Shown in pieces: positions 1-8,272 of a DNA stretch of 64,000 nt. The stretch is taken from contig JAEYRB010000060.1 in NCBI GenBank assembly GCA_023409735.1, forward strand, positions 40,788 to 104,787, written 5' to 3'. Below the pieces are notes generated by a model. The model saw nothing but the letters and a program-made list of their open reading frames with translations, was not told where the DNA came from and made no database searches. The stretch's first letter is position 1. Each line of letters opens with the position of its first letter. The position numbers were made by a program, and so were the translations under genes. The DNA is from Bacillota bacterium (GTDB lineage: Bacteria > Bacillota > Clostridia > Acetivibrionales > DTU013).

Positions 1-82
1 CTGAAGCAGATACGCACTGTCTACTGATGATATTTAAAATCTTAAGAACTTCTCTATTGTTTCTTAACAAATTAACAATTGG

Positions 83-93
83 ATATTAAAGTT
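83..93 (+). promoter_or_regulatory. ATATTAAAGTT motif upstream of methyltransferase gene
   Basis: An 11-base motif, ATATTAAAGTT, lies 84 bases before the first ATG of the methyltransferase gene. The identical motif lies 84 bases before vanH (1229-1239). It may be part of a shared promoter or operator. No matching -35/-10 pair was confidently assigned. Confidence 0.25.
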
Positions 94-186
94 TAGTCTG
101 CCTTTTTAAGGTACTATTGAACTCGAAATAAGAAAGCAATTTTGGTAGCAATAAGCAAATGAAATTTTAGAATTAGGATGAATCTA

Positions 187-1152
187 ATGAATGTGAATAA
201 TTTGAATACAAACGAAGGCAAAAGAATTGCTATTCGAGCAAAGTTAGGTAGTCTCGCCGGATATCTGGTCAAGCTCTGCTCAATTATGAAAATACATGTT
301 GCAGACTCAAGAAACTTTGTTCAGTTTTCGCAAACGCAGAATAGCGCAGGAAAAGAGTTAAAAACTATGGAAGGCATGGCAGAGGAACGGGTACTGAGGG
401 GGGAAAAGACTCAGTATAACATTTGTAACTATAGCAATATGGACTATGCATCTTTTTGGGAGGACCATAACAGAAAGTATGAAGACAATGTTGAACGGAT
501 TGCCTTAAGGCGGCTTGCTTGCGATATCTCCGGTACTTGTCTGGAAATTGGTGCCGGATATGGTCGCCTTGTTAATGAATATGCCCGATTATGCTCTGAT
601 GTGTTGCTGATTGATTACGCACCTAATTTATTAGATCAGGCGCGCATAAGAGTCGAGCGGCTGGGACTTGGAAATGCTCGGTGCATGAAGGCAAATTTAT
701 ATGATCTGAGCTTACTTGGTAAAAAATATAATACAGCTATCTGCATTCGTGTTATGCATCATGTGGAGAATGTGCCCGATTTTTTTAAACAGGTCAATTT
801 ATCCCTTGAGGATAATGGTACATTTATTCTGGAATATGCCAACAAAAAAAATGTCGTTGAAATACTGCGTTACCTATTTAAACGGCCAAATATAAAGCCT
901 TTTGATTGCCTGCCAAGCAAGCGTGGGGATGGCGTCTTCTATAATTTTCATCCTGACTATATTAGGGATATGCTGATTCAGAACGGTTTTATAATTGAGA
1001 AAGAAATGGCGGTATCAATTTTCAGAAATGAGTTTCTAAAAAGAATAATAAACTATAAAATCTTATCTAAAATCGAAAGCTTTCTGCAAAAGCCCCTCGG
1101 CTGTTTTCACCTAAGCCCAAGTGTTCTTCTTAAAGCCCGAAAGGAAAGGTGA
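187..1152 (+). CDS. Class I SAM-dependent methyltransferase
   Basis: This is a class I (Rossmann-fold) methyltransferase that would transfer a methyl group from S-adenosylmethionine to an unknown substrate. The SAM-binding motif I, LEIGAGYGRL, is clear about one third of the way in. It is followed by an acidic strand-2 end (LLIDYAP) and a motif resembling a post-motif II region (RVMHHVENV). Translation could begin at ATG 187, where AGG lies nine bases upstream, at ATG 178 without a good ribosome site, or at ATG 367 after GGAAAAG. The last would give a more usual family length and drop an odd 60-residue N-terminal extension. It sits 171 bases before vanH on the same strand and shares an upstream motif with it, so co-regulation is possible but unproven. 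The substrate cannot be inferred. Confidence 0.75.
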   Translation: MNVNNLNTNEGKRIAIRAKLGSLAGYLVKLCSIMKIHVADSRNFVQFSQTQNSAGKELKTMEGMAEERVLRGEKTQYNICNYSNMDYASFWEDHNRKYEDNVERIALRRLACDISGTCLEIGAGYGRLVNEYARLCSDVLLIDYAPNLLDQARIRVERLGLGNARCMKANLYDLSLLGKKYNTAICIRVMHHVENVPDFFKQVNLSLEDNGTFILEYANKKNVVEILRYLFKRPNIKPFDCLPSKRGDGVFYNFHPDYIRDMLIQNGFIIEKEMAVSIFRNEFLKRIINYKILSKIESFLQKPLGCFHLSPSVLLKARKER

Positions 1153-1228
1153 TATTCCAATTCGCCTTTCCTAATATTAGCAAAAAATCAAGGGATTCTT
1201 CACATTTCCTTAATTAATTGATAACCAC

Positions 1229-1239
1229 ATATTAAAGTT
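1229..1239 (+). promoter_or_regulatory. ATATTAAAGTT motif upstream of vanH
   Basis: This is the second copy of the 11-base motif seen at 83-93, at the same 84-base distance from a start codon. It may be part of the vanH promoter or a regulator site. This rests on the repeat alone. Confidence 0.25.
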
Positions 1240-1323
1240 CGGACTTCTTGTTCTAGGTAAAATAAAACCCGAAACAAGCAGGCATTTTTCGTAACATCAG
1301 CTTTGTGAAAGGATAAAACAAGT

Positions 1324-2292
1324 ATGGCAAAAATGGGAATTACAATTTACGGTTGTGGTCAGGATGAGGCCGTATTGTTCCGAGAGATGGCGCCTCGATT
1401 TGGTGTTATGCCAATTATCACAGATACGGCGGTATCTGAAGCCAATGTTGAACTTGCATCGGGGAACAGATGCATTAGTGTTGGCCATAAAACGAGAATT
1501 ACTAAATCCATTCTTCTTGCGCTTAGTCAAGTCGGTGTGCAGTATATCTCTACAAGAAGCATTGGTTATAACCATATTAATATGGAATCCGCAGAGAGCA
1601 TTGGTATTTCCGTCGGGAATGTCCCCTACTCACCGGACAGTGTGGCTGATTACACATTAATGCTGATGCTGATGGTGGTACGGAATGCAAGATCCATTAT
1701 CAGCCGCGCAGAAAGTCATGATTTCAGATTAGATGATGTACGCGGGAAAGAATTACGTGATATGACCATTGGGATAATTGGAACAGGATGTATTGGCACA
1801 GCGGTTATGAACAGGCTACGGGGCTTTGGATGCAATATATTAGCCTATGACCATCGTCCCAAAACGTCTGCCGATTATGTTTCTCTTGATGAACTGTTAC
1901 GGCAGAGCGATATTGTAACGCTCCATACACCGCTTAACGCGGATACAATCCATATTTTAAATCGTCAGCGTATTGAGCAGATGAAGCACGGTTCGTTTAT
2001 TATCAATACAGGACGCGGTTCACTTCTTGATACCGAGGCTCTTATTCCGGAGTTGGAAAGCGGTAAATTAGGCGGTGCGGCGTTGGATGTACTGGAAGGA
2101 GAGGAAGGGATTTTTTACTTTGACTATAGAGAAAAACCCATTGAAAGCAACCTGTTGCTGCGCTTGCAAAAATTGCAGAATGTGCTTATTACGCCTCACA
2201 CCGCCTATTACACAGAACACGCTCTGATTGATACCGTTGAGAGAACTATTATTAATTGTCTGAAATTTGAAAGGGGAAAGTTGCATGGATAG
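1324..2292 (+). CDS. vanH: VanH, D-lactate dehydrogenase (2-hydroxyacid dehydrogenase)
   Basis: VanH reduces pyruvate to D-lactate, the substrate used by the downstream ligase. The 322-residue length matches enterococcal VanH, and motif after motif is shared with it (YGCxQDEA near residue 9, SPDSVADYT near 103, ITPHTAYYTE near 289). The NAD-binding GxGxxG is at residues 153-158. The Arg-Glu-His catalytic set of D-2-hydroxyacid dehydrogenases is present as R231 in NTGRG, E260 in DVLEGEE and H292 in TPHTAYY. The start follows a GAAAGGAT ribosome site. Its last codons overlap the ligase start by 8 bases, as expected for a translationally coupled operon. No vanR/vanS pair is visible on either side, although only 1.3 kb of upstream sequence is available. 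Confidence 0.93.
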   Translation: MAKMGITIYGCGQDEAVLFREMAPRFGVMPIITDTAVSEANVELASGNRCISVGHKTRITKSILLALSQVGVQYISTRSIGYNHINMESAESIGISVGNVPYSPDSVADYTLMLMLMVVRNARSIISRAESHDFRLDDVRGKELRDMTIGIIGTGCIGTAVMNRLRGFGCNILAYDHRPKTSADYVSLDELLRQSDIVTLHTPLNADTIHILNRQRIEQMKHGSFIINTGRGSLLDTEALIPELESGKLGGAALDVLEGEEGIFYFDYREKPIESNLLLRLQKLQNVLITPHTAYYTEHALIDTVERTIINCLKFERGKLHG

Positions 2293-3319
2293 GTTAAAAA
2301 TCGCAATTATATTCGGAGGTTGTTCTGAAGAACACCATATTTCCGTTAAGTCCGCGCAAGAGGTTGCAAAGAACCTCGATATGGATAAGTATGAGCCATT
2401 CTATTTAGGGATAACCCAAGACGGCTTGTGGAAGCTCTGTAACGGTCCTGATGCAAATTGGGAAAACAGCATCTGCCCTGTGGCCATACTGTCACCGGAC
2501 AGAAGTGTGCACGGATTGCTTGTCCTGGAGAAGGGACAATACAAAACAATCCGTTTGGATATGGTGTTTCCGGTTCTGCATGGCAAGCTTGGCGAGGATG
2601 GTGCAATACAAGGCTTGCTGGAGCTTTCAGGCATCCCGTATGCAGGCTGCAATATCCAAAGTTCTGCAATGTGTATGGACAAAGCCCTTGCATATATCGT
2701 TGCAGGAAATGCGGGAATTGCTACGCCAAGTTTTCAGATTATCACAGCGGACGAGAATATTGATGCCGACATGCTTGCTTATCCTGTTTTTGTAAAGCCA
2801 GCCCGTTCAGGTTCATCTTTCGGAGTCACTAAGGTATGTCGAAAGGAAGAATTGTTGAGTGCAGTGGTAACCGCAAGGCATTACGACTCTAAGGTATTGA
2901 TTGAAGAGGCTGTCGTTGGCAGTGAGGTAGGATGTGCGATATTAGGAGATGGTACGGATCTGATTGCAGGTGAGGTAGATCAAATTTGCCTTTTTCATGG
3001 TTTTTTCAGAATCCATCAGGAGAATGCGCCTGAAAATGGCTCCGAAAACTCAACGATTATCGTGCCCGCTGAAATTTCGGCAAAGACGCGCCAGCTTGTT
3101 CAGGAGACGGCAAAAACCATATATCGTGCCTTGGGATGCAGAGGCCTTTCGCGGGTGGATATGTTCCTAAAGGAAGATGGAAAAGTAGTACTTAACGAGG
3201 TTAATACTTTGCCTGGTATGACTTCATACAGTCGTTATCCTAGAATGATGGCTGCCGCAGGGCTTCCGCTTGCCGAAGTAATTGACCGGATTGTGTCGTT
3301 GACGTTGAAAGGAAAGTAA
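2285..3319 (+). CDS. vanA: D-alanine--D-lactate ligase, VanA/VanB type
   Basis: This ATP-grasp ligase joins D-Ala to D-Lac, giving the depsipeptide that replaces D-Ala-D-Ala in peptidoglycan and lowers glycopeptide affinity. The chosen ATG (2285) overlaps vanH and gives MDRLKIAIIFGGCSEEH, aligning with the VanA start; an upstream in-frame ATG would add six residues. It is 344 residues long, against 343 in VanA. The EVDQ..(x)..FRIHQE omega-loop is present, with its His at residue 244. This is the position known in VanA to favour D-lactate over D-alanine at neutral pH. The ATP-grasp signatures VFVKPARSGSSFG and LNEVNTLPG are intact. The exact Van subtype (A, B, D, F, I, M) was not assigned. VanX follows after only 2 bases. 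Confidence 0.93.
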   Translation: MDRLKIAIIFGGCSEEHHISVKSAQEVAKNLDMDKYEPFYLGITQDGLWKLCNGPDANWENSICPVAILSPDRSVHGLLVLEKGQYKTIRLDMVFPVLHGKLGEDGAIQGLLELSGIPYAGCNIQSSAMCMDKALAYIVAGNAGIATPSFQIITADENIDADMLAYPVFVKPARSGSSFGVTKVCRKEELLSAVVTARHYDSKVLIEEAVVGSEVGCAILGDGTDLIAGEVDQICLFHGFFRIHQENAPENGSENSTIIVPAEISAKTRQLVQETAKTIYRALGCRGLSRVDMFLKEDGKVVLNEVNTLPGMTSYSRYPRMMAAAGLPLAEVIDRIVSLTLKGK

Positions 3320-3321
3320 CT

Positions 3322-3930
3322 ATGAAAAATGATTTTGTTTTTGTAGACGAGTTTGTATCGGGAATACGTTGGGATGCTAAATACGCCACATGGGATAATT
3401 TTACCGGCAAACCGGTTGACGGATACGAAGCAAATCGGATTGTCGGTACAAGAGCTTTATGTGCAGCCCTTAAAAAAGCGCAAGAAAAGGCCGCATCCTT
3501 TGGCTTTGGCTTGCTTCTTTGGGATGGCTATCGCCCTCAATGTGCCGTAAATTGTTTTCTACACTGGTTAAAACAACCGGAAGACGGTCGGACGAAACTA
3601 AAACATTATCCGAATATTACCAAAACTGAGATAATCAAAAAAGGGTATGTGGCCGCAAGGTCTGGCCACAGTCGGGGCAGCGCAATTGACTTAACTCTTT
3701 ATCATTTAGCTTCCGGTACACTTGTTCCAATGGGTGGCGACTTTGATTTGATGGATTCAGTCTCGCATCATGGAGCAAAAGGAATCAAGCAAGTCGAATC
3801 GAGAAACCGTCAATACCTTTGCTCTATCATGGAGGCCTGCGGTTTTGTATCATACAATTGTGAGTGGTGGCATTACATGTTGAAACATGAACCTTATCCA
3901 AACACTTACTTTGATTTTCACATTATTTAA
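3322..3930 (+). CDS. vanX: VanX, zinc D-Ala-D-Ala dipeptidase
   Basis: VanX hydrolyses D-Ala-D-Ala so that only D-Ala-D-Lac precursors remain. Its 202 residues match enterococcal VanX in length and numbering. The zinc ligands H116 and D123 fall in SGHSRGSAID, H184 in EWWHY, the catalytic base E181 in the same motif, and R71 in DGYRP. The opening RWDAKYATWDNFTGKPVDGYE is a VanX hallmark. It begins two bases after the ligase stop and closes the vanHAX unit. No vanY, vanZ or vanW is visible downstream; the next gene is on the opposite strand. All active-site residues are present, so it should be functional. Confidence 0.95.
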   Translation: MKNDFVFVDEFVSGIRWDAKYATWDNFTGKPVDGYEANRIVGTRALCAALKKAQEKAASFGFGLLLWDGYRPQCAVNCFLHWLKQPEDGRTKLKHYPNITKTEIIKKGYVAARSGHSRGSAIDLTLYHLASGTLVPMGGDFDLMDSVSHHGAKGIKQVESRNRQYLCSIMEACGFVSYNCEWWHYMLKHEPYPNTYFDFHII

Positions 3931-4045
3931 TTGAGTAGACCTAAGAGGTTGATAATTCCGTGCTAGCTGAATAAAGCTCCGCTAATCTCATTATAGTGAT
4001 GTATCTATCGTCGAGATGAATACTGTGATTGACAGAACCTGATTA

Positions 4046-4945
4046 TTATTCATAATATGCCCGCACTTCTATATCCTGATCATAATTACCAAAGCCTCTA
4101 CCAAAAAGATTAACGCCTCCGGGGTTGCGCGCACCGGCAGGCACAGCAATTCTCAATATCAGATCCTCCCCATTTGTTATAGGAATTTGGCCAAGTTTTA
4201 CATCAGAGAGATGTATTCCGTCAAGCTTGCAGCCATCATTTGTGATGCTGATGTTTTTTAATAAACCGTATTCTGTTCCAAGATTCCACCAATCAGGTGT
4301 AAAAGTCCCTTTCCCGGATCCAAAATCTCCAGGGCTGGTCCATACTCCAAGAAGGACACCATTAAGGTAGAAATGTATATCTGAAGGCCAATCATCTTTA
4401 TAACTAGGGAATTCAGAGCATAGTTCAAGAGAAATCTCAATTTCTCTTAAAGCTTGTGCAGATATAATATAACTCGGTATCCTATATTCCACCCATCCTG
4501 TTTTAAACCACAGCAGGGCAGCCTTGATATGGGATGGATCGCTGAAATACCGTGGATCGTCTTTTACTCCGATAAATCCTTCCTGGGATGAAAGACCGCA
4601 GGTTGGAGCAACTTCATAAGAGGAATATTGCCCAATGGGGATGGATACCTTTTTATATTCCTTATGCATATTATGTTTTTCAAAATTAAGGACTATTTCA
4701 TTAACTGCCAGAGAGCATATCTTTTGGATTCCTCTTTTACCAGGTACATTTTTAGTCTGAATAAGGTTTACCTCTTCCAATAAAGCGATATGCCTGGTAG
4801 TAATTGCTGAAGAAATCCCCAGGAGAGAGGCCAGTTCCCCGATATTTCTGGAGCCTTCACACAAAAGCTCCAATATACGGATACGTGTCGCGGAAGATAG
4901 GCATTCAAATAGTTTTATATTTTTTACACTGACTTGAGCCCTCAT
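4046..4945 (-). CDS. ArsR-family transcriptional regulator with C-terminal sensor-like domain
   Basis: The first ~95 residues form an ArsR-type winged helix (LFECLSSATRIRILELLCEGSRNIGEL...). The remaining ~200 residues are a longer domain rich in beta structure with no motif I recognise, possibly a ligand-binding region. The usual ArsR protein is about 100 residues, so this is an extended form. A GAGGAGAT ribosome site precedes the ATG. It is divergent from a GH2 glycosidase gene, and the shared 235-base gap contains the palindrome TTAACTA-AA-TAGTTAA right before the glycosidase. The likely role is repression of the glycosidase genes, with release by a sugar ligand; that is inference from position. 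Confidence 0.8.
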   Translation of the reverse strand: MRAQVSVKNIKLFECLSSATRIRILELLCEGSRNIGELASLLGISSAITTRHIALLEEVNLIQTKNVPGKRGIQKICSLAVNEIVLNFEKHNMHKEYKKVSIPIGQYSSYEVAPTCGLSSQEGFIGVKDDPRYFSDPSHIKAALLWFKTGWVEYRIPSYIISAQALREIEISLELCSEFPSYKDDWPSDIHFYLNGVLLGVWTSPGDFGSGKGTFTPDWWNLGTEYGLLKNISITNDGCKLDGIHLSDVKLGQIPITNGEDLILRIAVPAGARNPGGVNLFGRGFGNYDQDIEVRAYYE

Positions 4946-5144
4946 TTAGCTATCTCCTCGTATAATATTCCTTATAGGTACATAATAAGAAATTTCTCAG
5001 TAGCAAGCCCTTTATGGGCGATTTTTTTATTAATTATATAACTCATGGGTTAATAAGTCAAGCCGGCCTTTGAATGATCAAGCCGATTATATATTGACAT
5101 CGCCAGCTATGACAATATACAATGTATTTATAGAGGTTATTTAA

Positions 5145-5160
5145 TTAACTAAATAGTTAA
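5145..5160. promoter_or_regulatory. Palindromic operator candidate (TTAACTA-AA-TAGTTAA)
   Basis: This is a perfect 7-base inverted repeat with a 2-base spacer, ending 7 bases before the GGAGGG ribosome site of the GH2 gene. Its size and symmetry suit an ArsR-family dimer, and the divergent neighbour is an ArsR regulator. Confidence 0.5.
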
Positions 5161-5180
5161 TAAAATTGGAGGGAAACATA

Positions 5181-6929
5181 TTGGCTAACACTATACCGCG
5201 TCCGGAGTATCCACGGCCAGATTTTGAGAGGGAAAATTGGGTGAATTTAAATGGCCAATGGGAATTTGATTTTGATGATAACAATATAGGAGAGCAGGAA
5301 GGCTGGTTTGAATTAAACGGTAACAGCTTTGCCAGAAAAATTATTGTCCCATACTGCTTTCAGAGTAAAATGAGCGGTATTCATGATGAAGGGCTTCATG
5401 AAATTATGTGGTACAAAAGGTTCTTCAATTTGCCTGATAATTTTGATGGGAAAAAAATACTCCTTAACTTCGGCGCAGTCGATTACCATGCAAAGGTATG
5501 GATCAACGGTGTTTTTGCCGGTTCTCACAAGGGAGGATATGTCCCATTCAAGCTTGATATTACCCGTTACTTGAAGAAAAAGGATAACATGATCGTCGTA
5601 AAAGTAGAGGACCGTTATGATACTGTTCAGCCAAGGGGTAAGCAATACTGGAAGCAAAAGCCGGACAGATGCTGGTATGTGGCAAGCTCGGGGATATGGC
5701 AGACAGTTTGGCTCGAAGCTGTTGGCGATATTTATATTGACATGATCCGCCTGACCCCTGATATAGATAAAAAATGTGTTATGGGTGAGATATACCTTAA
5801 TAATGAGATTGACGGGCTGTCGGCGTCCATTGATATAAAATATGGCGATAAGTCTATAGCTTCTGTAAATATGGACATAAAAGATAGAATTTTTAAATTT
5901 ATTATTTATATTAAAGAAGAGGATTATATCCACGAGATTCATTATTGGACACCTGATACTCCAAATCTTTATGATGTGCAGTTAAAAATTATGAAAGATG
6001 GAGAAATTACTGATTCTGTAAACAGCTATTTTGGAATGAGGAAAATTGCTGTGCAGGGTGAAAGGATACTGCTGAACAATAAACCTTACTATCAGAAGCT
6101 GGTACTTGATCAGGGTTACTGGCCTGAAAGCCTCCTTACGCCACCTAGTGATGAAGCTATTATTTATGATATTGAAATGACAAAAAAAATGGGCTTTAAT
6201 GGTGCAAGAAAGCATCAGAAAATTGAAGATCCAAGGTATTATTATTGGGCTGACAAGCTCGGACTTCTAGTTTGGGGAGAGATGCCAAGCGCCTATAGCT
6301 TTAATGAAAAAGAGATAGAAAATGTAACAACGGAGTGGATTAGCTTTGTTAACAGAGATTATAACCACCCGTCTATTGTGACATGGGTTCCTTTTAATGA
6401 ATCCTGGGGAGTCAGAAATATTTACACTGATAAGAATCAGCAGGATTTCGCAATAGCAATTTATTATCTGACCAGGGCATTGGATGGAACACGCCTGGTA
6501 AGTACTAATGATGGTTGGGAAAATGTAAAAGCTGATTTTTGTTCAATGCATGACTATATAGCATGGGGAGAACAGTTTACCGAGAGGTATGGAAACATAG
6601 AAGACCTGCTTGAGTTCAATGCGCCCATAAGGCCAAGGTTCGCTGTGGGATATGAAAATATTAGTCAACCTATACTTTTAACTGAGTTTGGCGGAATTGC
6701 TTTCGAAAGCGGGGATGGTGAGGCATGGGGCTATGGCAGTGCTGTCAAGGATGAGGAAAGCTTTCTTAAAAGGTATGAAAGCATTACTGCAGCAGTTCGC
6801 AAGATAAGCTATATCAAAGGATACTGTTATACCCAGCTGACCGATGTAATGCAGGAAATAAACGGATTGATGACAATGGACAGGAAGCTGAAGGTTAATA
6901 TTGACGAAATAAGGAGAATTAACAGTTAA
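5181..6929 (+). CDS. Glycoside hydrolase family 2 (beta-galactosidase/glucuronidase-like)
   Basis: This GH2 enzyme hydrolyses a beta-linked glycoside; the substrate (galactoside, glucuronide or mannoside) cannot be fixed by eye. The start is TTG 5181, preceded by GGAGGG at 5168-5173. An in-frame TTG at 5166 lies inside that site and is rejected. The protein has 582 residues: an N-terminal sugar-binding jelly roll (from PRPDFERENWVNLNGQW), a central immunoglobulin-like domain, and a TIM barrel. The acid/base is E407 (in VPFNESWG, after NHPSIV) and the nucleophile is E502 (in LLTEFGG). No signal peptide is seen, so it acts in the cytoplasm on an imported sugar. It is probably co-transcribed with the metallo-hydrolase 73 bases downstream. 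Confidence 0.88.
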   Translation: MANTIPRPEYPRPDFERENWVNLNGQWEFDFDDNNIGEQEGWFELNGNSFARKIIVPYCFQSKMSGIHDEGLHEIMWYKRFFNLPDNFDGKKILLNFGAVDYHAKVWINGVFAGSHKGGYVPFKLDITRYLKKKDNMIVVKVEDRYDTVQPRGKQYWKQKPDRCWYVASSGIWQTVWLEAVGDIYIDMIRLTPDIDKKCVMGEIYLNNEIDGLSASIDIKYGDKSIASVNMDIKDRIFKFIIYIKEEDYIHEIHYWTPDTPNLYDVQLKIMKDGEITDSVNSYFGMRKIAVQGERILLNNKPYYQKLVLDQGYWPESLLTPPSDEAIIYDIEMTKKMGFNGARKHQKIEDPRYYYWADKLGLLVWGEMPSAYSFNEKEIENVTTEWISFVNRDYNHPSIVTWVPFNESWGVRNIYTDKNQQDFAIAIYYLTRALDGTRLVSTNDGWENVKADFCSMHDYIAWGEQFTERYGNIEDLLEFNAPIRPRFAVGYENISQPILLTEFGGIAFESGDGEAWGYGSAVKDEESFLKRYESITAAVRKISYIKGYCYTQLTDVMQEINGLMTMDRKLKVNIDEIRRINS

Positions 6930-7001
6930 AAAAGTGGGGAATTATAGTAATCATTATGATTGTACATTCATTTTTAAGCAAATATATTCCGGAGGTAGTC
7001 T

Positions 7002-7850
7002 ATGAGGAAATGGTATTTTGATGGAGAAGCTCTTATCACTAGTATTAATAAATTACAGTTGCCTGATTGCTGCACTGGTATCTGGTCAATTGGTCAGTGT
7101 GGTTTTTTCTATAAATTCAAAAATAAAGTAGTATTGGTCGATCCTGTTCTGACTCCTATTATTGATGGTAATGGAATTAGCAAAAAGCACTACGGAGAAC
7201 CATTTTCGCCATCATCCAACTTTCCGGTGGATGCTGTTTTCTGTACACACAATCACTGGGACCATCTCAATGCAGATACGATTACTGCTATAGCTGCATC
7301 TCATGCAGAAACGCAGTTTTTTATTCCTCAAGCTATAATTTCTGAGACAGCAGAAATATTTGCTGCCTACCAGGAGCGAGTACATGGATTGCGTCAGGAT
7401 CAAAGAATAGCCTTATGGGAGGATTGTTCTGCAACTGCTGTTGCGGCAGCTCATGATCGTTATGAAACAGATTCAGATGGAAATGAAAAAGCTCTTGGCT
7501 ATGTTTTCAGTTTTGGAAATATGAAATTTTTCCATGCAGGAGACACCCTTGCTACAGACCGTTTGGTAAATGATGTAAATGCCTGTGGATCTATAGATGC
7601 AGCTTTTTTACCAATCAACGGAAGAGATTGGATACGTGAGGGCAGTGGCATTATAGGCAATATGACCCCTCAGGAAGCGGCTCTTTTCGCAGACATGATA
7701 TCCTGCAAGACTGTTTTTCCAACACATTATGATATGATGTTGGGAAATGAAGAAAGTCCTTTAGTGTTTACACATTATATGAATCTTCATTATCCATCCA
7801 GAGCATTCCACTTTCTACAATTGGGAGAGCCATTTATTATGTATAAGTAG
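7002..7850 (+). CDS. Metallo-beta-lactamase-fold hydrolase, UlaG-like
   Basis: A metal-dependent hydrolase of the metallo-beta-lactamase fold. The metal-binding signature HNHWDH is present, with H83, H85, D87 and H88. Later ligands include an FHAGDT segment and FPTHYD near the C-terminus. Length (282 residues) and motif layout resemble UlaG-type L-ascorbate-6-phosphate lactonases, but the substrate is not proven. A GGAGGT ribosome site precedes the ATG. It follows the GH2 gene closely on the same strand and may process a product of the same sugar pathway. Confidence 0.78.
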   Translation: MRKWYFDGEALITSINKLQLPDCCTGIWSIGQCGFFYKFKNKVVLVDPVLTPIIDGNGISKKHYGEPFSPSSNFPVDAVFCTHNHWDHLNADTITAIAASHAETQFFIPQAIISETAEIFAAYQERVHGLRQDQRIALWEDCSATAVAAAHDRYETDSDGNEKALGYVFSFGNMKFFHAGDTLATDRLVNDVNACGSIDAAFLPINGRDWIREGSGIIGNMTPQEAALFADMISCKTVFPTHYDMMLGNEESPLVFTHYMNLHYPSRAFHFLQLGEPFIMYK

Positions 7851-7919
7851 ATAAAGGAAGAAGCTTACAAAAACAATTTAATAAATATTTGTCCATTAAA
7901 TATTTTCAGGAAGACGGGC

Positions 7920-8070
7920 TTATTTTGAACGGTTCCGGTACCGCCGAGGAGACAAGCCTGTTTCTTTCTTGAAAATCTTATTGTCCATTTCTTCTCCGGG
8001 GATTAGTTTATGCGATGTACGGTAATTCTCCCCGCATGCGAATCGCCATCAGACATACTTGTGCCATGTT
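7920..8070 (-). pseudogene. C-terminal remnant of an AraC-type regulator
   Basis: Within the 422-base gap between the metallo-hydrolase and the radical SAM gene, the minus strand can be read as ...EEMDNKIFKKETGLSPRRYRNRSK then stop. The segment FKKETGLSPRRYR is typical of the end of an AraC helix-turn-helix domain. Upstream, GELPYIA continues the resemblance, but only after a frame change near 8015. There is no start codon or complete domain, so this is a decayed fragment. The rest of the gap shows nothing I can name. Confidence 0.4.
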
Positions 8071-8272
8071 CGTATCTTGTAATTAGAGATATCTATATAA
8101 CACAGGAACTATTACAAGCTGATGTGAACATAACTGGTGAGAAGATGCTATAAAAAACGGATAGCTATGCATTGCCAGTCATGCTTGAAGTAAACTGATA
8201 AAGGGTGTCTTGAAAAACTAACAATCAACGCAGCAGAACTAAATGGTGTGTGATTTATGTCAGGAGATATAA

